Source: Bhargavaea ullalensis
Lineage (GTDB): Bacteria; Bacillota; Bacilli; Bacillales_A; Planococcaceae
Reading direction: 5' to 3' (one strand)
Assembly: GCF_040545425.1 (NCBI RefSeq)
Contig: NZ_JBEPLW010000004.1
Length of the DNA: 64,000 nt
Shown here: one piece after another, positions 33,701-41,846 of the stretch
Layout: every line of letters starts with the position of its first letter
Position numbering within the stretch: the stretch's first letter is position 1
Notes under the pieces: model-generated
Seen by the model: only the letters and a program-made list of their open reading frames with translations
Databases searched by the model: none
Told to the model about the DNA's origin: nothing
Program-made: the position numbers and the translations under genes

Positions 33701-35142
33701 CTTATGAAGGAAACTATACCGTCAAAGTGGTGGCGCCGGGTTATCACGGCCAGGAAACCCGCGTGACGATCGGCAAGGACGGTGCGGTCCAGAACTTTGA
33801 ACTGGAACCGTTCTACACGGTACCGGGCGGAGAAATCGGCTATGATGACGGAACAGCGGAAAACGCGCGGGCCTTCTACGATGCCGGCAACGGATGGGGC
33901 GTCAAGATGACCCTGCCTGAAGGCGAAGATCAGGGCATCGTCACGGCCGGCGTGTTCCGCTTCTGGGATACGGAATGGCCGGTTCCCGGCGGTACGGCAT
34001 TCGCGGTTGAAGTTTGGGATGCAAGCGGCACAGATGGCACACCGGGCAAGAAAATCGCCGGTCCGTATGATGCCACGGCTCTCCGAAACGGAGAATGGAC
34101 GGTCGTCGACCTGAGCGAGCATGCCATCACGGTCGGCAAAGACTTCTACATGGTCTATATCCAAACGAAGGCCAACCCGAACACGCCGGGTCTCGGAACG
34201 GATGAAAACGGACCGAACGCTAAGCGCAGCTATCAGTTCGTGGGAGGCGCATGGACTCCGGCACCTGCCGATGAGGGCAACTACATGATCCGTGCGCGCG
34301 TGGACTTTGAAGTGACCACCCCGGTCATCACGTCCCCTGAGGATTCCACACTGACGAACGATCCATCGATCAAGGTGGAAGGACAAGCGTCCCCGACGAC
34401 CGACATCCGCCTCGACAACAACGGGGAAGAAGTCGGCACGGTCACAGTCGGCAATGACGGCAAGTTCTCGTTCGATGTAACGCTGGAGGAAGGGGAGAAC
34501 ACGTTCACCGCCACCTCGCTGCTAGGCGGAAAAACAACAGGCACCTCGGCCCCTGTCACTGTGACGCTTGATACGATGAAGCCTGAGCTGACGATCGACA
34601 GTCCGGCGGATGGCGAAAAGACGAACCGGGAGACGGTCACAGTCCAAGGGTCGGTCTCTGACGCCAACCTGGACTCGGTCACCGTCAACGGCCAGGCCGC
34701 CGACGTCAAAAACGGCAAATACACCAAGCGGATCCTGCTCGACAACGGCCGGAATCAAATCACGGTCACTGCCGTCGATGCCGCAGGAAATAAAACCGAG
34801 AAGAGCGTAACCATTACGGCGAAGTACGATGCACCGGAAATCACAAACTTGACGCCGGCCGAGGATAAGCACCTGAAGACCGGCCAGTCCGTGAAGTTTG
34901 AATTCGACAGCGAACCTGGCCTGAAGGCAAGCTTCATCATGCACATGCCGCTGACGAATACGACCGCCGATGCGACCGAACTGCCGATGATGGAAACCTC
35001 TCCGGGCCACTACGTCGGCTACTGGACGGCACCTTCGGGTCTAACCGCCAACGGGGCGCGGCTCGAAGTGAAAGCCCAGGACGACTTCGGCAATGTGACG
35101 AGGGAACTGGCTCCTGGCAAGATCTTCATCAATATGGAGTGA
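30751..35142 (+). CDS. Bacillopeptidase F-like secreted subtilisin-family protease
   Basis: 1463-residue exported serine protease similar in layout to B. subtilis Bpr. A signal peptide ends near residue 33 (LLAPGLVSAE), then an inhibitor I9-type propeptide (about 60-175) and an S8 domain with Asp223 (ASIDTGVQ), His269 (QGHGTHVTG), VVNNSWGG and Ser447 (NGTSMAGP). After residue 500 come an Ig-like segment, an immune inhibitor A/MAM-like beta domain (LQFKHWHSFEE...), a Lys/Pro-rich linker, two carboxypeptidase-regulatory-like domains, and Ig-like repeats to the end. No LPXTG or membrane anchor is seen, so it is probably released. GGGAGG precedes the ATG. Confidence 0.92.
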   Translation: MPGTKKNKSSKLLSMAASVLMVSSLLAPGLVSAENRTTNVSAVDTAQVIQEKLSDRLLTEFKKDDKVTFLVKFKEKADTQKAASEARKAAQSDKLSAHKAKLAQRSAVVSELKATAQESQADVKKYLKLLEKSGKAENIQSYHIVNGLAVTATKDVAEKIASFQEVEKILPDEQRQLDVTKTTEEEAPKSGVANVEWNVERVRAPETWALGIDGTGTVVASIDTGVQWDHPALKEKYRGYNAATGEVDHDFSWFDATVGRGAPYDDQGHGTHVTGTMVGSEPNGNNQVGVAPGAKWIAVKAFTADGGSDSDLLAAAQWILAPRDAQGNERVDMAPDVVNNSWGGGPGLDEWYRDVVKNWRAAEIFPEFSAGNTTLFNPGGPGSVAAPSNYPESFATGATDINNKVAGFSLRGPSPYGEIKPDISAPGANIRSSVPGSGYEGGWNGTSMAGPAVSAVAALLRQVDADITVDEMEQILIDTAVPLTDSEYPVSPNHGYGYGLVDSFSAVSSLISGIGGIEGRVMKEGDDSEAPEYEHTAPQDAYAGMDLDLTIRATDNVSITAVTLNYTDVGGNEQTKEAVRVSGSFTDGLYAVSVPGEDIADGSFEYSFTINDFGNNTVTAGPFSIGVLPGITAGYFTDFAQKPNGWVSFGNADSWEWGKPTSGPGAAATGENVYATNLSGPYGNNMNATLVMPPVDLPDGESYLQFKHWHSFEESSSGHAWDYGHVFISTDYENWTQLQKIQGNSNGWIDTEVNLSDYAGQRVYIGFNAFSDSSVARDGWYLDSVGLADAPNAPAAAKGNPGKDSGNGSGKEKPGNQLANLFSKGLQPEAIKDKTPGLELKKPVDPTKIKPVIPKKEFKPIEDGKTPAPVLLPLGAQVSVLETGSSVYTNPANGTYSMRVPAGDYTLVAEAYGFRSAEQSVSVAPDETSNANFVLEEVPLNTLSGTITDASDGEPVAGASVYLVEDANVAPVETDADGRYSISAYEGNYTVKVVAPGYHGQETRVTIGKDGAVQNFELEPFYTVPGGEIGYDDGTAENARAFYDAGNGWGVKMTLPEGEDQGIVTAGVFRFWDTEWPVPGGTAFAVEVWDASGTDGTPGKKIAGPYDATALRNGEWTVVDLSEHAITVGKDFYMVYIQTKANPNTPGLGTDENGPNAKRSYQFVGGAWTPAPADEGNYMIRARVDFEVTTPVITSPEDSTLTNDPSIKVEGQASPTTDIRLDNNGEEVGTVTVGNDGKFSFDVTLEEGENTFTATSLLGGKTTGTSAPVTVTLDTMKPELTIDSPADGEKTNRETVTVQGSVSDANLDSVTVNGQAADVKNGKYTKRILLDNGRNQITVTAVDAAGNKTEKSVTITAKYDAPEITNLTPAEDKHLKTGQSVKFEFDSEPGLKASFIMHMPLTNTTADATELPMMETSPGHYVGYWTAPSGLTANGARLEVKAQDDFGNVTRELAPGKIFINME

Positions 35143-35163
35143 GCGGTTAGAAAATGATCACGG

Positions 35164-35202
35164 AAAGCTTCGGAAACGGACATCGTTTCCGAAGCTTTTT
35201 TT
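35164..35202 (+). terminator. Terminator of the protease gene
   Basis: Perfect 14-bp arms AAAGCTTCGGAAAC (35164-35177) and GTTTCCGAAGCTTT (35185-35198), then a T-run. Confidence 0.9.
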
Positions 35203-35240
35203 GTACAATTAAAAATAATGTGCAGACTTGAAAAATAAGT

Positions 35241-35269
35241 TTGACAAATTGGTGAAAAGGATAGAGAAT
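35241..35269 (+). promoter_or_regulatory. Promoter of the small DUF2188-like gene
   Basis: A consensus TTGACA (35241-35246), 17-bp spacer and a poorer GAGAAT (35264-35269). Confidence 0.55.
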
Positions 35270-35328
35270 GGTGATAGGTCATAATGCCCGGTATTAACCG
35301 GACCCCATTAAAGGAGTGGAAAACGTTC

Positions 35329-35526
35329 ATGCAGTGCTATCGTGTTGCACCGGACAAGGACGCTTCTCGTTGGATTATCTCAATCGGAAACCTGGCACAG
35401 GGGGAAATGTTTCATTATAAAGACGAGGCCATTGCAGAAGCCGTCATATTGGCGAAGGCAACCAGCCCAAGCAAGATCGAAATTTTTGACGAAAGCCAAA
35501 AGGTGGTCGACAAGCGGAAGTATTGA
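35329..35526 (+). CDS. Small DUF2188-like protein
   Basis: 65 residues. The pattern YRVAPDKDASRWIIS, a central helix (DEAIAEAVILAKATSPS) and a terminal strand (KIEIFDESQKVV) resemble DUF2188 proteins, whose function is unknown. AAAGGAG precedes the ATG at 35329; a start at 35284 would add 15 residues with no homology. It has its own promoter and terminator. Confidence 0.7.
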   Translation: MQCYRVAPDKDASRWIISIGNLAQGEMFHYKDEAIAEAVILAKATSPSKIEIFDESQKVVDKRKY

Positions 35527-35570
35527 CTGATCTGATTCCTTTTATTTTATTTTTATGCCGCAGACTGCCA

Positions 35571-35611
35571 AAGCAGGAAAGCAAAGAACGTCTTTGCTTT
35601 CCTGCTTTTTT
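35571..35611 (+). terminator. Very strong terminator after the small gene
   Basis: Perfect 17-bp arms AAGCAGGAAAGCAAAGA (35571-35587) and TCTTTGCTTTCCTGCTT (35591-35607), three-base loop, T-run. Confidence 0.9.
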
Positions 35612-35716
35612 GCGTTCCCGCACAGTAGGGGAAGCACTCGAAAAATTGCGCTGGCCGATCAGCCGAAAAATCCACCTGAAACGAAAAGACACAGAGAACT
35701 GGACACTTTGCTCCAT

Positions 35717-35811
35717 GATTCCACTCAAGTTGGCAACGCGCTCACTCACGGGGCCTATGATTCCACTCACCTTGGCAACGCGCTCACTCACAGCTTCTAT
35801 GATCCCACTCG
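35717..35811. repeat. Intergenic periodic array C (CACTC core, strict 21-bp steps)
   Basis: CACTCA or CACTCG occurs at 35722, 35743, 35764, 35785 and 35806, four exact 21-bp steps. Two spacer types alternate: one containing TTGGCAACGCGCT and one containing TCTATGATCC or CCTATGATTC. It lies after a terminator and before convergent genes, as arrays A and D do. Confidence 0.75.
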
Positions 35812-36047
35812 CCCGGACCGCACCGAATCATAAAGGGGGAGTGGGGGCTTGGAATCCGCACAGTGCAGCCCGAGGAGACAATGGCAGCAGTTAAACCTTA
35901 CTAGTATGATGGATAAAATTTTACATCTGACTATTCAGACACACGTCAGCATATACATAATCAAGTGTATAAAATGAGAGCGACGGGGGCACAATCGATT
36001 TAATCAGATTGCCCGGCCAAATTCGTCCCGATTTGATTCAGTCCATG

Positions 36048-36084
36048 CAAAAGAGGCTGCCCGGTCAATGGGCAGCCTCTTTTG
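36048..36084 (-). terminator. Terminator of the gsiB pair
   Basis: AAAAGAGGCTGCCC (36049-36062) and GGGCAGCCTCTTTT (36070-36083), 14-bp perfect arms with T-run on the minus-strand product. Confidence 0.85.
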
Positions 36085-36096
36085 AACAACAGGGTA

Positions 36097-36336
36097 TTAC
36101 TTGTTGTTATTGTTGTCGTTGTCTTTGTTGTGGCGGGCTTCGCCGCCTTTTTGTCCGATTTCTTCGTAGAATTCACGGTCGTGGTTCTTCGAAGTGGCTT
36201 CGCCGCCTTTTTTGCCGATTTCTTCGTAGAACTCACGGTCGTGAGTGCGTGCAGTTTCTTCGCCGCCTTTGCGTCCTGCTTCTTCTACCGTCATTTTGCC
36301 TTCGTCATGGTTTTTATGGTCTTTGTGGTCTGCCAT
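36097..36336 (-). CDS. GsiB-like KGG-repeat stress protein (short copy)
   Basis: 79-residue hydrophilic protein with three KGG repeats of about 20 residues (GRKGGEETARTHDREFYEEI type), like B. subtilis GsiB. GsiB is a general-stress protein with hydrophilin character; the molecular role is unknown. AGGAGGG lies before the ATG. It is 48 bases after its longer paralogue, so the two probably share one message. The Asn/Asp-rich tail is uncharged toward the end. Confidence 0.88.
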   Translation of the reverse strand: MADHKDHKNHDEGKMTVEEAGRKGGEETARTHDREFYEEIGKKGGEATSKNHDREFYEEIGQKGGEARHNKDNDNNNNK

Positions 36337-36384
36337 GTGAAAATCCCTCCTGATCGTTGTTTGGTTGAAATGGCTGCGACTGGA

Positions 36385-36813
36385 TTATCGCTTGTTTCGG
36401 CGGTTGTTGTCGTCATCGTCCTTGTTGTGACGGGCTTCGCCGCCTTTTTGTCCGATCTCTTCGTAGAACTCACGGTCATGATTGTCGGAAGTGGCTTCGC
36501 CGCCCTTTTTGCCGATCTTCTCGTAGAAGTCACGGTCGTGATTGTCGGAAGTGGCTTCGCCGCCCTTGTGGCCGATCTCTTCGTAGAACTCACGGCCGTG
36601 GCTGTCGGAAGTGGCTTCGCCGCCTTTTTTACCGATTTCTTCGTAGAACTCTCGACCGTGGCTTTCGGAAGTAGCTTCGCCGCCCTTGCGACCGATCTCT
36701 TCATAGAAATCGCGGTCGTGAGTGCGTGCTGTTTCTTCGCCGCCCATGCGTCCTGCTTCTTCTACTGTCATTTTCTCGTTGTTGTTTTTGTTATTTCTTT
36801 TGTTGTCTGCCAT
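36385..36813 (-). CDS. GsiB-like KGG-repeat stress protein (long copy)
   Basis: 142-residue hydrophilin with six GG repeats of 20 residues (EFYEEIGKKGGEATS...), similar to B. subtilis GsiB from its MADN start to its KGGEAR end. The 60-bp DNA repeats are nearly identical, which favours copy-number change. I start at ATG 36813, eight bases behind AGGAGG; the frame continues upstream without homology. A SigB-like promoter lies about 60-80 bases upstream. Confidence 0.9.
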   Translation of the reverse strand: MADNKRNNKNNNEKMTVEEAGRMGGEETARTHDRDFYEEIGRKGGEATSESHGREFYEEIGKKGGEATSDSHGREFYEEIGHKGGEATSDNHDRDFYEKIGKKGGEATSDNHDREFYEEIGQKGGEARHNKDDDDNNRRNKR

Positions 36814-36870
36814 CGTGCATTCCTCCTCGAAAAGTTTTTGGCTAGAAGCTCTTTCAGCCTCATCCTCTGT

Positions 36871-36895
36871 ATTTCCGCTTCTATGAGAAATAAAC
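36871..36895 (-). promoter_or_regulatory. SigB-like promoter of the gsiB pair
   Basis: On the minus strand GTTTAT (36895-36890), 13 bases, GGAAAT (36876-36871), close to the SigB consensus GTTTAA-N12-15-GGGTAT. gsiB is a classic SigB gene in B. subtilis. Confidence 0.65.
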
Positions 36896-37078
36896 AAGTG
36901 GAGAAGAACTGTAACATTTGTAACATTTGAAATAATATTGAGACAATCTAATTTGAGCTATATGTGTCAAAGGAAAAACGGCCGGAGACTTCTTGAAACA
37001 TTAATATCTTCTATAAAATAATTTAGGCAATTTATTTGAGAATTCACAGGAAACAAACATGAATTTCCGTTCTGGATT

Positions 37079-37092
37079 CTATATTAATATAG
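37079..37092. promoter_or_regulatory. Perfect 14-bp palindrome upstream of the HEIGH gene
   Basis: CTATATTAATATAG at 37079-37092, in a notably AT-rich stretch (36930-37110). It could be an operator or part of the promoter. Confidence 0.4.
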
Positions 37093-37114
37093 TGATAAAA
37101 TGAGGTTAATAAAA

Positions 37115-37750
37115 ATGAAAGAGCGTTTTTCAGCTGTTTTTCATTCTAAACAGAGAGATAGAACGGCCGATTATGCCGGAATTATACTAAAAAAACAGTG
37201 GGGCGAAAGAGAGAACGTGAAAAAAAATATAGAAAACATCATTTGCCGTGTGATGCAACGGACAGGATTTGACCTGGAGATCAAGGAAGACCTGTGCGGT
37301 GTAAACATGACTTACCACTTTATCCATGACTATGTCACTTATGATCCGGACCGTCTTCAAAAAGCGGCAGCCGAACAGAAAGTGGAAGTTGGTCTTGAGA
37401 CCTACATCACGGCCATCACACTTCATGAGATCGGGCATGCGATTGACCGTCAGGCATTGCTGGATTCGATTCCTCAGTCGGTTGAAGTGATGAAAATGAA
37501 GCAGGGCATTCCCGTTCCCGTCATTTATGCGGATCCTGTCTTGCTTGGAAAACTGATCGAAGAAGATGAGCGCAATCTGATTTGCGAGAAGACGGCTTGG
37601 GAAAATGCAAGCATGCTGAACAACATGTACCAACTCGTTCCGTTTGAGCTTTTCAATGCGATCGCAGAACAGTCACTCGGAACCTATGAAACAAAACTGA
37701 CAGACAAAAAGCGACGGCTTGCCCGGATTGTCGGCACAGCCACCGCCTGA
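37115..37750 (+). CDS. Orphan protein with a zincin-like HEIGH motif
   Basis: 211-residue cytosolic protein that I do not recognise. TLHEIGHAIDRQALLDS near residue 109 has the HExxH form of zinc metallopeptidases, and a candidate third ligand Glu (EEDERNLICEKTAWENA) lies about 45 residues later, as in many gluzincin-like folds. No signal peptide or helix-turn-helix is seen. GAGG precedes the ATG at 37115; an in-frame ATG at 37100 is an alternative. The surrounding DNA is more AT-rich than the rest of the window, which may mean recent gain. Confidence 0.65.
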   Translation: MKERFSAVFHSKQRDRTADYAGIILKKQWGERENVKKNIENIICRVMQRTGFDLEIKEDLCGVNMTYHFIHDYVTYDPDRLQKAAAEQKVEVGLETYITAITLHEIGHAIDRQALLDSIPQSVEVMKMKQGIPVPVIYADPVLLGKLIEEDERNLICEKTAWENASMLNNMYQLVPFELFNAIAEQSLGTYETKLTDKKRRLARIVGTATA

Positions 37751-37761
37751 TCAAATAGTTA

Positions 37762-37808
37762 ACAAGCAGCCGAGGGCATGATTTCTGTGTCCGCGGCTGC
37801 TTGTTTTA
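37762..37808 (+). terminator. Terminator of the HEIGH gene
   Basis: ACAAGCAGCCG (37762-37772) and CGGCTGCTTGT (37794-37804), then TTTT. Confidence 0.75.
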
Positions 37809-37810
37809 TT

Positions 37811-38254
37811 GGTGATATTAAATAAAAAAACACAGTACGGAGTTATCCGTGCTGCGTTTTGGAGAATATGTGAATGATTGGGCAATCATCTAAGGAGTTT
37901 CGTCTCCAAATAAAAGCCGGTTTCCAGTCCGGCAGCGCTGTCCGGAAGCCTTTTCTTGTTGCATCATCTTCGTTGAATGTGGCTCCCGATTCATCGCTGT
38001 GCTTATTTTATATCCGTTTTTGCCTGCCGTAAACCTATCTGCTCAATTGTTTATTTGCCGAAACAGAACTTCCGAATCTGTTGTGCTTTCAAATTTCCGG
38101 TCTGCAGGAAGCGCTATTATATAGAAGGAACTCATTGGAATCAAATTGAGCTAGCTGGTTTATCCGGCATTCGGCCATTCCGGAAAATCTTGGCGATTCT
38201 TGTGGGGCATTGAGGTATAATGGAAATAAACTGAACGAATTTGGAGGAATCGCC
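37811..38254. other. Gene-free region with a minus-strand hairpin and a -10 box
   Basis: A hairpin around 37827-37858 (ACGGA/TCCGT core, A and T runs at the sides) could end transcription on the minus strand. TATAAT at 38216-38221 with a poor -35 probably starts the NERD-helicase message near 38228. I see no convincing gene; a 78-codon open frame at 37977-38213 has no ribosome site. Confidence 0.45.
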
Positions 38255-40180
38255 ATGGCCTATATGATTCCGGAGACGATCCGGTCATCGGCGACTGCAG
38301 GAGAACGGCTCTTGTTCAGGACGATGAAAACCGTCCTGCCCGATGATGTCATTGTTTATTATGAACCGGAAATCAGAGGAAGGCGTCCGGACTTTGTCTT
38401 GATCGGCCGTGATTTCGGCTTGCTGGTCCTTGAAGTGAAGGACTATACGAAAGGGACGCTGCACGAACTGAACGCGGACGAATGGACGATCATCACTTCC
38501 CAGGAAGGACGCAAAGTCATTCCAAGCCCGATGCTTCAGTCACGCAAATATATGTTCCTTATCATGGACGCGCTGAAGCGGGATGCGAGCCTCGTCCACC
38601 CAGAAGGTAAATATGAAAACCGGCTGAAATTCCCGTGCGGCCATGGAACGGTCCTGACTAGGATGCATTTGGACGATATGCACCGGCTCGGCCTCGACCG
38701 GGTCCTTGAACCGGGCCAGACGCTCATGCGCGATGAAATCGACCCGGACCATCCGAATTTCTCCGAAGAGCTCTTCGTCGAGAAAATCTACGCCATGGCG
38801 GAGATGATGTTCCCGCTGCGCGATCCGCTAACCCCTAACGAAGTCGATGCCATCCGCTACCATCTTTTCCCGGAAGTCCGGATTAGCGCCGAATTCCGGG
38901 AGCCGGTGGTTCATCAGGATCAAATGCTCCTGTCACTGAAAGGCCTGAAGGCGATGGACCTTCACCAGGAAAATCTTGCAAAGCAGCTCGGCGACAAAAA
39001 CCGTCTGATCCGTGGAGTGGCCGGAAGCGGAAAGACACTCATCCTCGCAAGCCGTGCCAAGTTGCTCATGAAAAAACATCCGGACTGGAAGATTCTCATC
39101 CTCTGTTACAATATTTCCTTGTCCCGGACGATCGAGGCGATGGTGCAAAGGATGGTGAACGAGCCGGAGAGCCTGTTTGATTTTGACTTTTCCGAAGAGG
39201 GCGGCGGGCTGATGCCACCGGGAACCGGCAATATCGCTGTCCGGAATTTCCATGCCTGGCTGAGATTCGACTTGAAGATCAAAGAAGACCAGATTCCGTA
39301 TTTTATCGGAAAACTCGACGGGGGAGAGGCGATCCTGCCCGGCTACGATGCCATTTTGATTGATGAAGGGCAGGATTTCGAACCAGAATGGTTCGCACTC
39401 GTGAGCCGGCTGTTGAACCCCGAAACGAAGTCACTCCTTCTCGTCGAAGACCGGGCACAGTCCATTTATAAGCGAAAACGCTCTTACATCCAGGATACGG
39501 GACTTGACTTCAGGGGCCGCTCGAAAGTGCTCAACATCAATTACCGGAACACGGAACAGATTGTCTCATTTGCCTGGGACTTCTACAGAGCCCATTCCAA
39601 TGTGCACGGCGTAGTGGACAAGCAGCTCGAAGGCGAAATCATCGCTCCGCTCAGCACTTCACGCAAAGGCTATGCCCCCGGTCTCATCCGAGCAAAGGAT
39701 TTCCGGCAGGAAGCGACGTTCGTGGCGCGGCAGATCCGCCTGCTCCACACCCAGCGCGGCATTCCGCTGTCCGGCATGCTCATCCTGTATCGCGTCAGGA
39801 AATGGGGCGGCAATGACTATGTTGACGAATTAAAAAAGGCGCTTCAAAAGGAAAACCTGCCGTATTATTGGCTTACCGAATCTGCGGGTACCAAACGGGC
39901 GTACGACCGCAATGCGGAAGCGGTGACGATCAGCACGATCGACTCCAGCAAAGGGCTGGATTTCAGAGCGGTGTTCGCGGTGAACATCGACAACATGCCG
40001 CTTCCGCTCGAGGATGATCCGGAGCGGGAGGCGTCGCTGCTGTATATTGCCATGACCCGCGCGCAGGAATATTTATGCCTGACTTACTCCGGTCACTCCG
40101 CTTACACAGAATACTTTGATGCCATCCGTGAATCCAAGCAGCAGCGAAAGATCAAATCCGAAAAGAACGCCACTTCCTGA
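38255..40180 (+). CDS. NERD nuclease-UvrD-like SF1 helicase fusion
   Basis: 641 residues. The N-terminal NERD domain (about 15-120) shows RRPDFVLIGRDFGLLVLEVKDY, whose D and E-x-K are the nuclease signature. The helicase has Walker A GVAGSGKT near residue 263, motif II IDEGQDF, NYRNTEQI, STIDSSKGLDFRAVF and LLYIAMTRAQEYL, the UvrD/PcrA set. GGAGG precedes the ATG at 38255. Such fusions are found in many bacteria, often in accessory regions; a role in DNA repair or phage defence is possible but not shown. Confidence 0.87.
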   Translation: MAYMIPETIRSSATAGERLLFRTMKTVLPDDVIVYYEPEIRGRRPDFVLIGRDFGLLVLEVKDYTKGTLHELNADEWTIITSQEGRKVIPSPMLQSRKYMFLIMDALKRDASLVHPEGKYENRLKFPCGHGTVLTRMHLDDMHRLGLDRVLEPGQTLMRDEIDPDHPNFSEELFVEKIYAMAEMMFPLRDPLTPNEVDAIRYHLFPEVRISAEFREPVVHQDQMLLSLKGLKAMDLHQENLAKQLGDKNRLIRGVAGSGKTLILASRAKLLMKKHPDWKILILCYNISLSRTIEAMVQRMVNEPESLFDFDFSEEGGGLMPPGTGNIAVRNFHAWLRFDLKIKEDQIPYFIGKLDGGEAILPGYDAILIDEGQDFEPEWFALVSRLLNPETKSLLLVEDRAQSIYKRKRSYIQDTGLDFRGRSKVLNINYRNTEQIVSFAWDFYRAHSNVHGVVDKQLEGEIIAPLSTSRKGYAPGLIRAKDFRQEATFVARQIRLLHTQRGIPLSGMLILYRVRKWGGNDYVDELKKALQKENLPYYWLTESAGTKRAYDRNAEAVTISTIDSSKGLDFRAVFAVNIDNMPLPLEDDPEREASLLYIAMTRAQEYLCLTYSGHSAYTEYFDAIRESKQQRKIKSEKNATS

Positions 40181-40217
40181 AGCCCGCGGCCTGCTCAAGC
40201 AGGTCCGGCTTTTCTTT
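40179..40217 (+). terminator. Terminator after the NERD-helicase gene
   Basis: CCTGCT-CA-AGCAGG inside a GAAGCC/GGCTTTTC outer stem, then CTTTTT. The stem is imperfect. Confidence 0.55.
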
Positions 40218-40377
40218 TTATAATGGGGAACAATAAAGACGGAAACGGCAATGAGTCCCGCCGGCATATACAGGTTTTTTCGGGAACCGAGCGCATACAC
40301 TGAGCAAAAGGGTCAAAACGCAAAGTTTTGGGTAGACATGTGGCAAGATAAGATTTTTCGAAGGAGTGCAGCCGACG

Positions 40378-41826
40378 ATGGAAATGGAAACGTTAAACCA
40401 GTGGGTCAAAAAACTGCTTCCTTATATGGAGGGAGTCCGGATCGACGAGATTGAGATCGAAACGCTGGAGGACGATCCCGGGAGCTGCATGCTGGTCCGG
40501 AGACATTCCGGCGAAATGATTGCGGAGATGGTGCTTGACGGGGAAGGAGAGTTGCGCTTTTTCTCCTGTTTCCGTGCGACCGAATTCGCACCGGTCGTGA
40601 CGCTTGCGCCCCATATGGTCCGGCGTATCGCTGAACAATTCATCCGTTCGGTTTTTAATGATGATGCAAAAATACTCGGGTTTTCTTCGGTTGTCGACCT
40701 GGATTCGATTTACTCGGTTGACTTCGTCCGAAAAGACATGGACGGGATCGAACTGCCGAACTCGGGCGTGAGTTTTTCGTTTTGGAAGGACGGCCGCCTC
40801 TTGGACATGACAAACCATATGGGCCCTTTGATCCTCGTCAACGAGGAAGAGGCCATTTCACCGGAAGCGGCGCTTGATCTGTTCATGGCGAATCTCCACG
40901 GGGAACTGAAGATCAGCCGGTATGACGGAGAAATCTATGTGGACGGGGACAATGAGTTCCATCTCATCTATGATTTTCTCACCGGCACGCCGGACGAGGT
41001 GAAAATGGACGGCACCGTCTTTTCACTGGCAGAAGAGCTCGGCTATCATCAGCCTGAATTCGAACGGCTTCCGAAAGAACGGATGACCCGCACGCCGCTG
41101 ACGGCAGCAATCGGCGCGGATAAAATGTCGCTCGTCTACGAGGAGCAGCTGGACGGTGCGGACTATGAAGTGTACAGCGACAGACCGGAACTTTCAAAAC
41201 AAGACGAACGTCTGTATGAGTATGATGAGCCGATGGAACACGCGGTCAAGATGATCAGCGGCCACCGGAGCGACCGCATCTATTCTGCAATGAGGCTGCC
41301 GCCGGAGAACGGGACGCAGACAAGGTCCGTCGGCAAAGGGGAAGCCTATGAAAAGGCGCTGTCCGTCCTGTTCGGGGAGTTCCCGGATGCGGACCGTCTG
41401 TTTCGGCTCCGGAAAGAGGATCCGGAATTATATGATGATGAAAACGGCGATTTGGAAGTGTCCGGCTACCAATTCATCTTTGACCGATTCCATGGGGATC
41501 TTCAGATCGAGGATGAATGTGTGGAGATCGATATCGACGCGGCGACAGGGACCGTCGTCCGGTATGATGCATCAGAGCGGATCGGTTTTTGTGCTGATGC
41601 ACTGACGAGCGAAGCACCGATTGACATTGAGGCGGCCAAGTCGCTTTATATGTCCAACATCCGCATGCGGCCGGTGCGTGCGAGAAATGAAAACGACGGC
41701 GGTGCGCCTGTTTATGAACTTGTCTACATTCCGGAATTTCCGGCCCCGGGAGGCCATATCCATGCCGTCGACGCCCATTCGCTGGAAATGTGGACAGTCG
41801 ATACCGGCGCCTTGCTCGAGGAATGA
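40378..41826 (+). CDS. YcdB/YcdC-like protein of unknown function
   Basis: 482 residues, acidic, no signal peptide or membrane helix. Two related segments are seen: EAALDLFMANLHGELKISRYDG...FHLIYDF near residue 165, and EAAKSLYMSNIRMRPVRARNENDG...YELVYIPEF near residue 420. This suggests an internal duplication like the YcdB/YcdC repeat proteins. I am not sure of the family. AAGGAG lies 11 bases before the ATG at 40378; ATG 40384 is also possible. Confidence 0.6.
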   Translation: MEMETLNQWVKKLLPYMEGVRIDEIEIETLEDDPGSCMLVRRHSGEMIAEMVLDGEGELRFFSCFRATEFAPVVTLAPHMVRRIAEQFIRSVFNDDAKILGFSSVVDLDSIYSVDFVRKDMDGIELPNSGVSFSFWKDGRLLDMTNHMGPLILVNEEEAISPEAALDLFMANLHGELKISRYDGEIYVDGDNEFHLIYDFLTGTPDEVKMDGTVFSLAEELGYHQPEFERLPKERMTRTPLTAAIGADKMSLVYEEQLDGADYEVYSDRPELSKQDERLYEYDEPMEHAVKMISGHRSDRIYSAMRLPPENGTQTRSVGKGEAYEKALSVLFGEFPDADRLFRLRKEDPELYDDENGDLEVSGYQFIFDRFHGDLQIEDECVEIDIDAATGTVVRYDASERIGFCADALTSEAPIDIEAAKSLYMSNIRMRPVRARNENDGGAPVYELVYIPEFPAPGGHIHAVDAHSLEMWTVDTGALLEE

Positions 41827-41846
41827 ATACTGAATGATAAAACCGC

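Noticed and set aside
36082..36930. 282-codon frame opposite the gsiB genes
   Set aside because: Antisense shadow of the KGG repeats; the GsiB proteins match a known family with good ribosome sites.
37977..38213. 78-codon frame before the NERD-helicase
   Set aside because: No ribosome site, cysteine-rich random composition, overlaps the likely promoter of the next gene.
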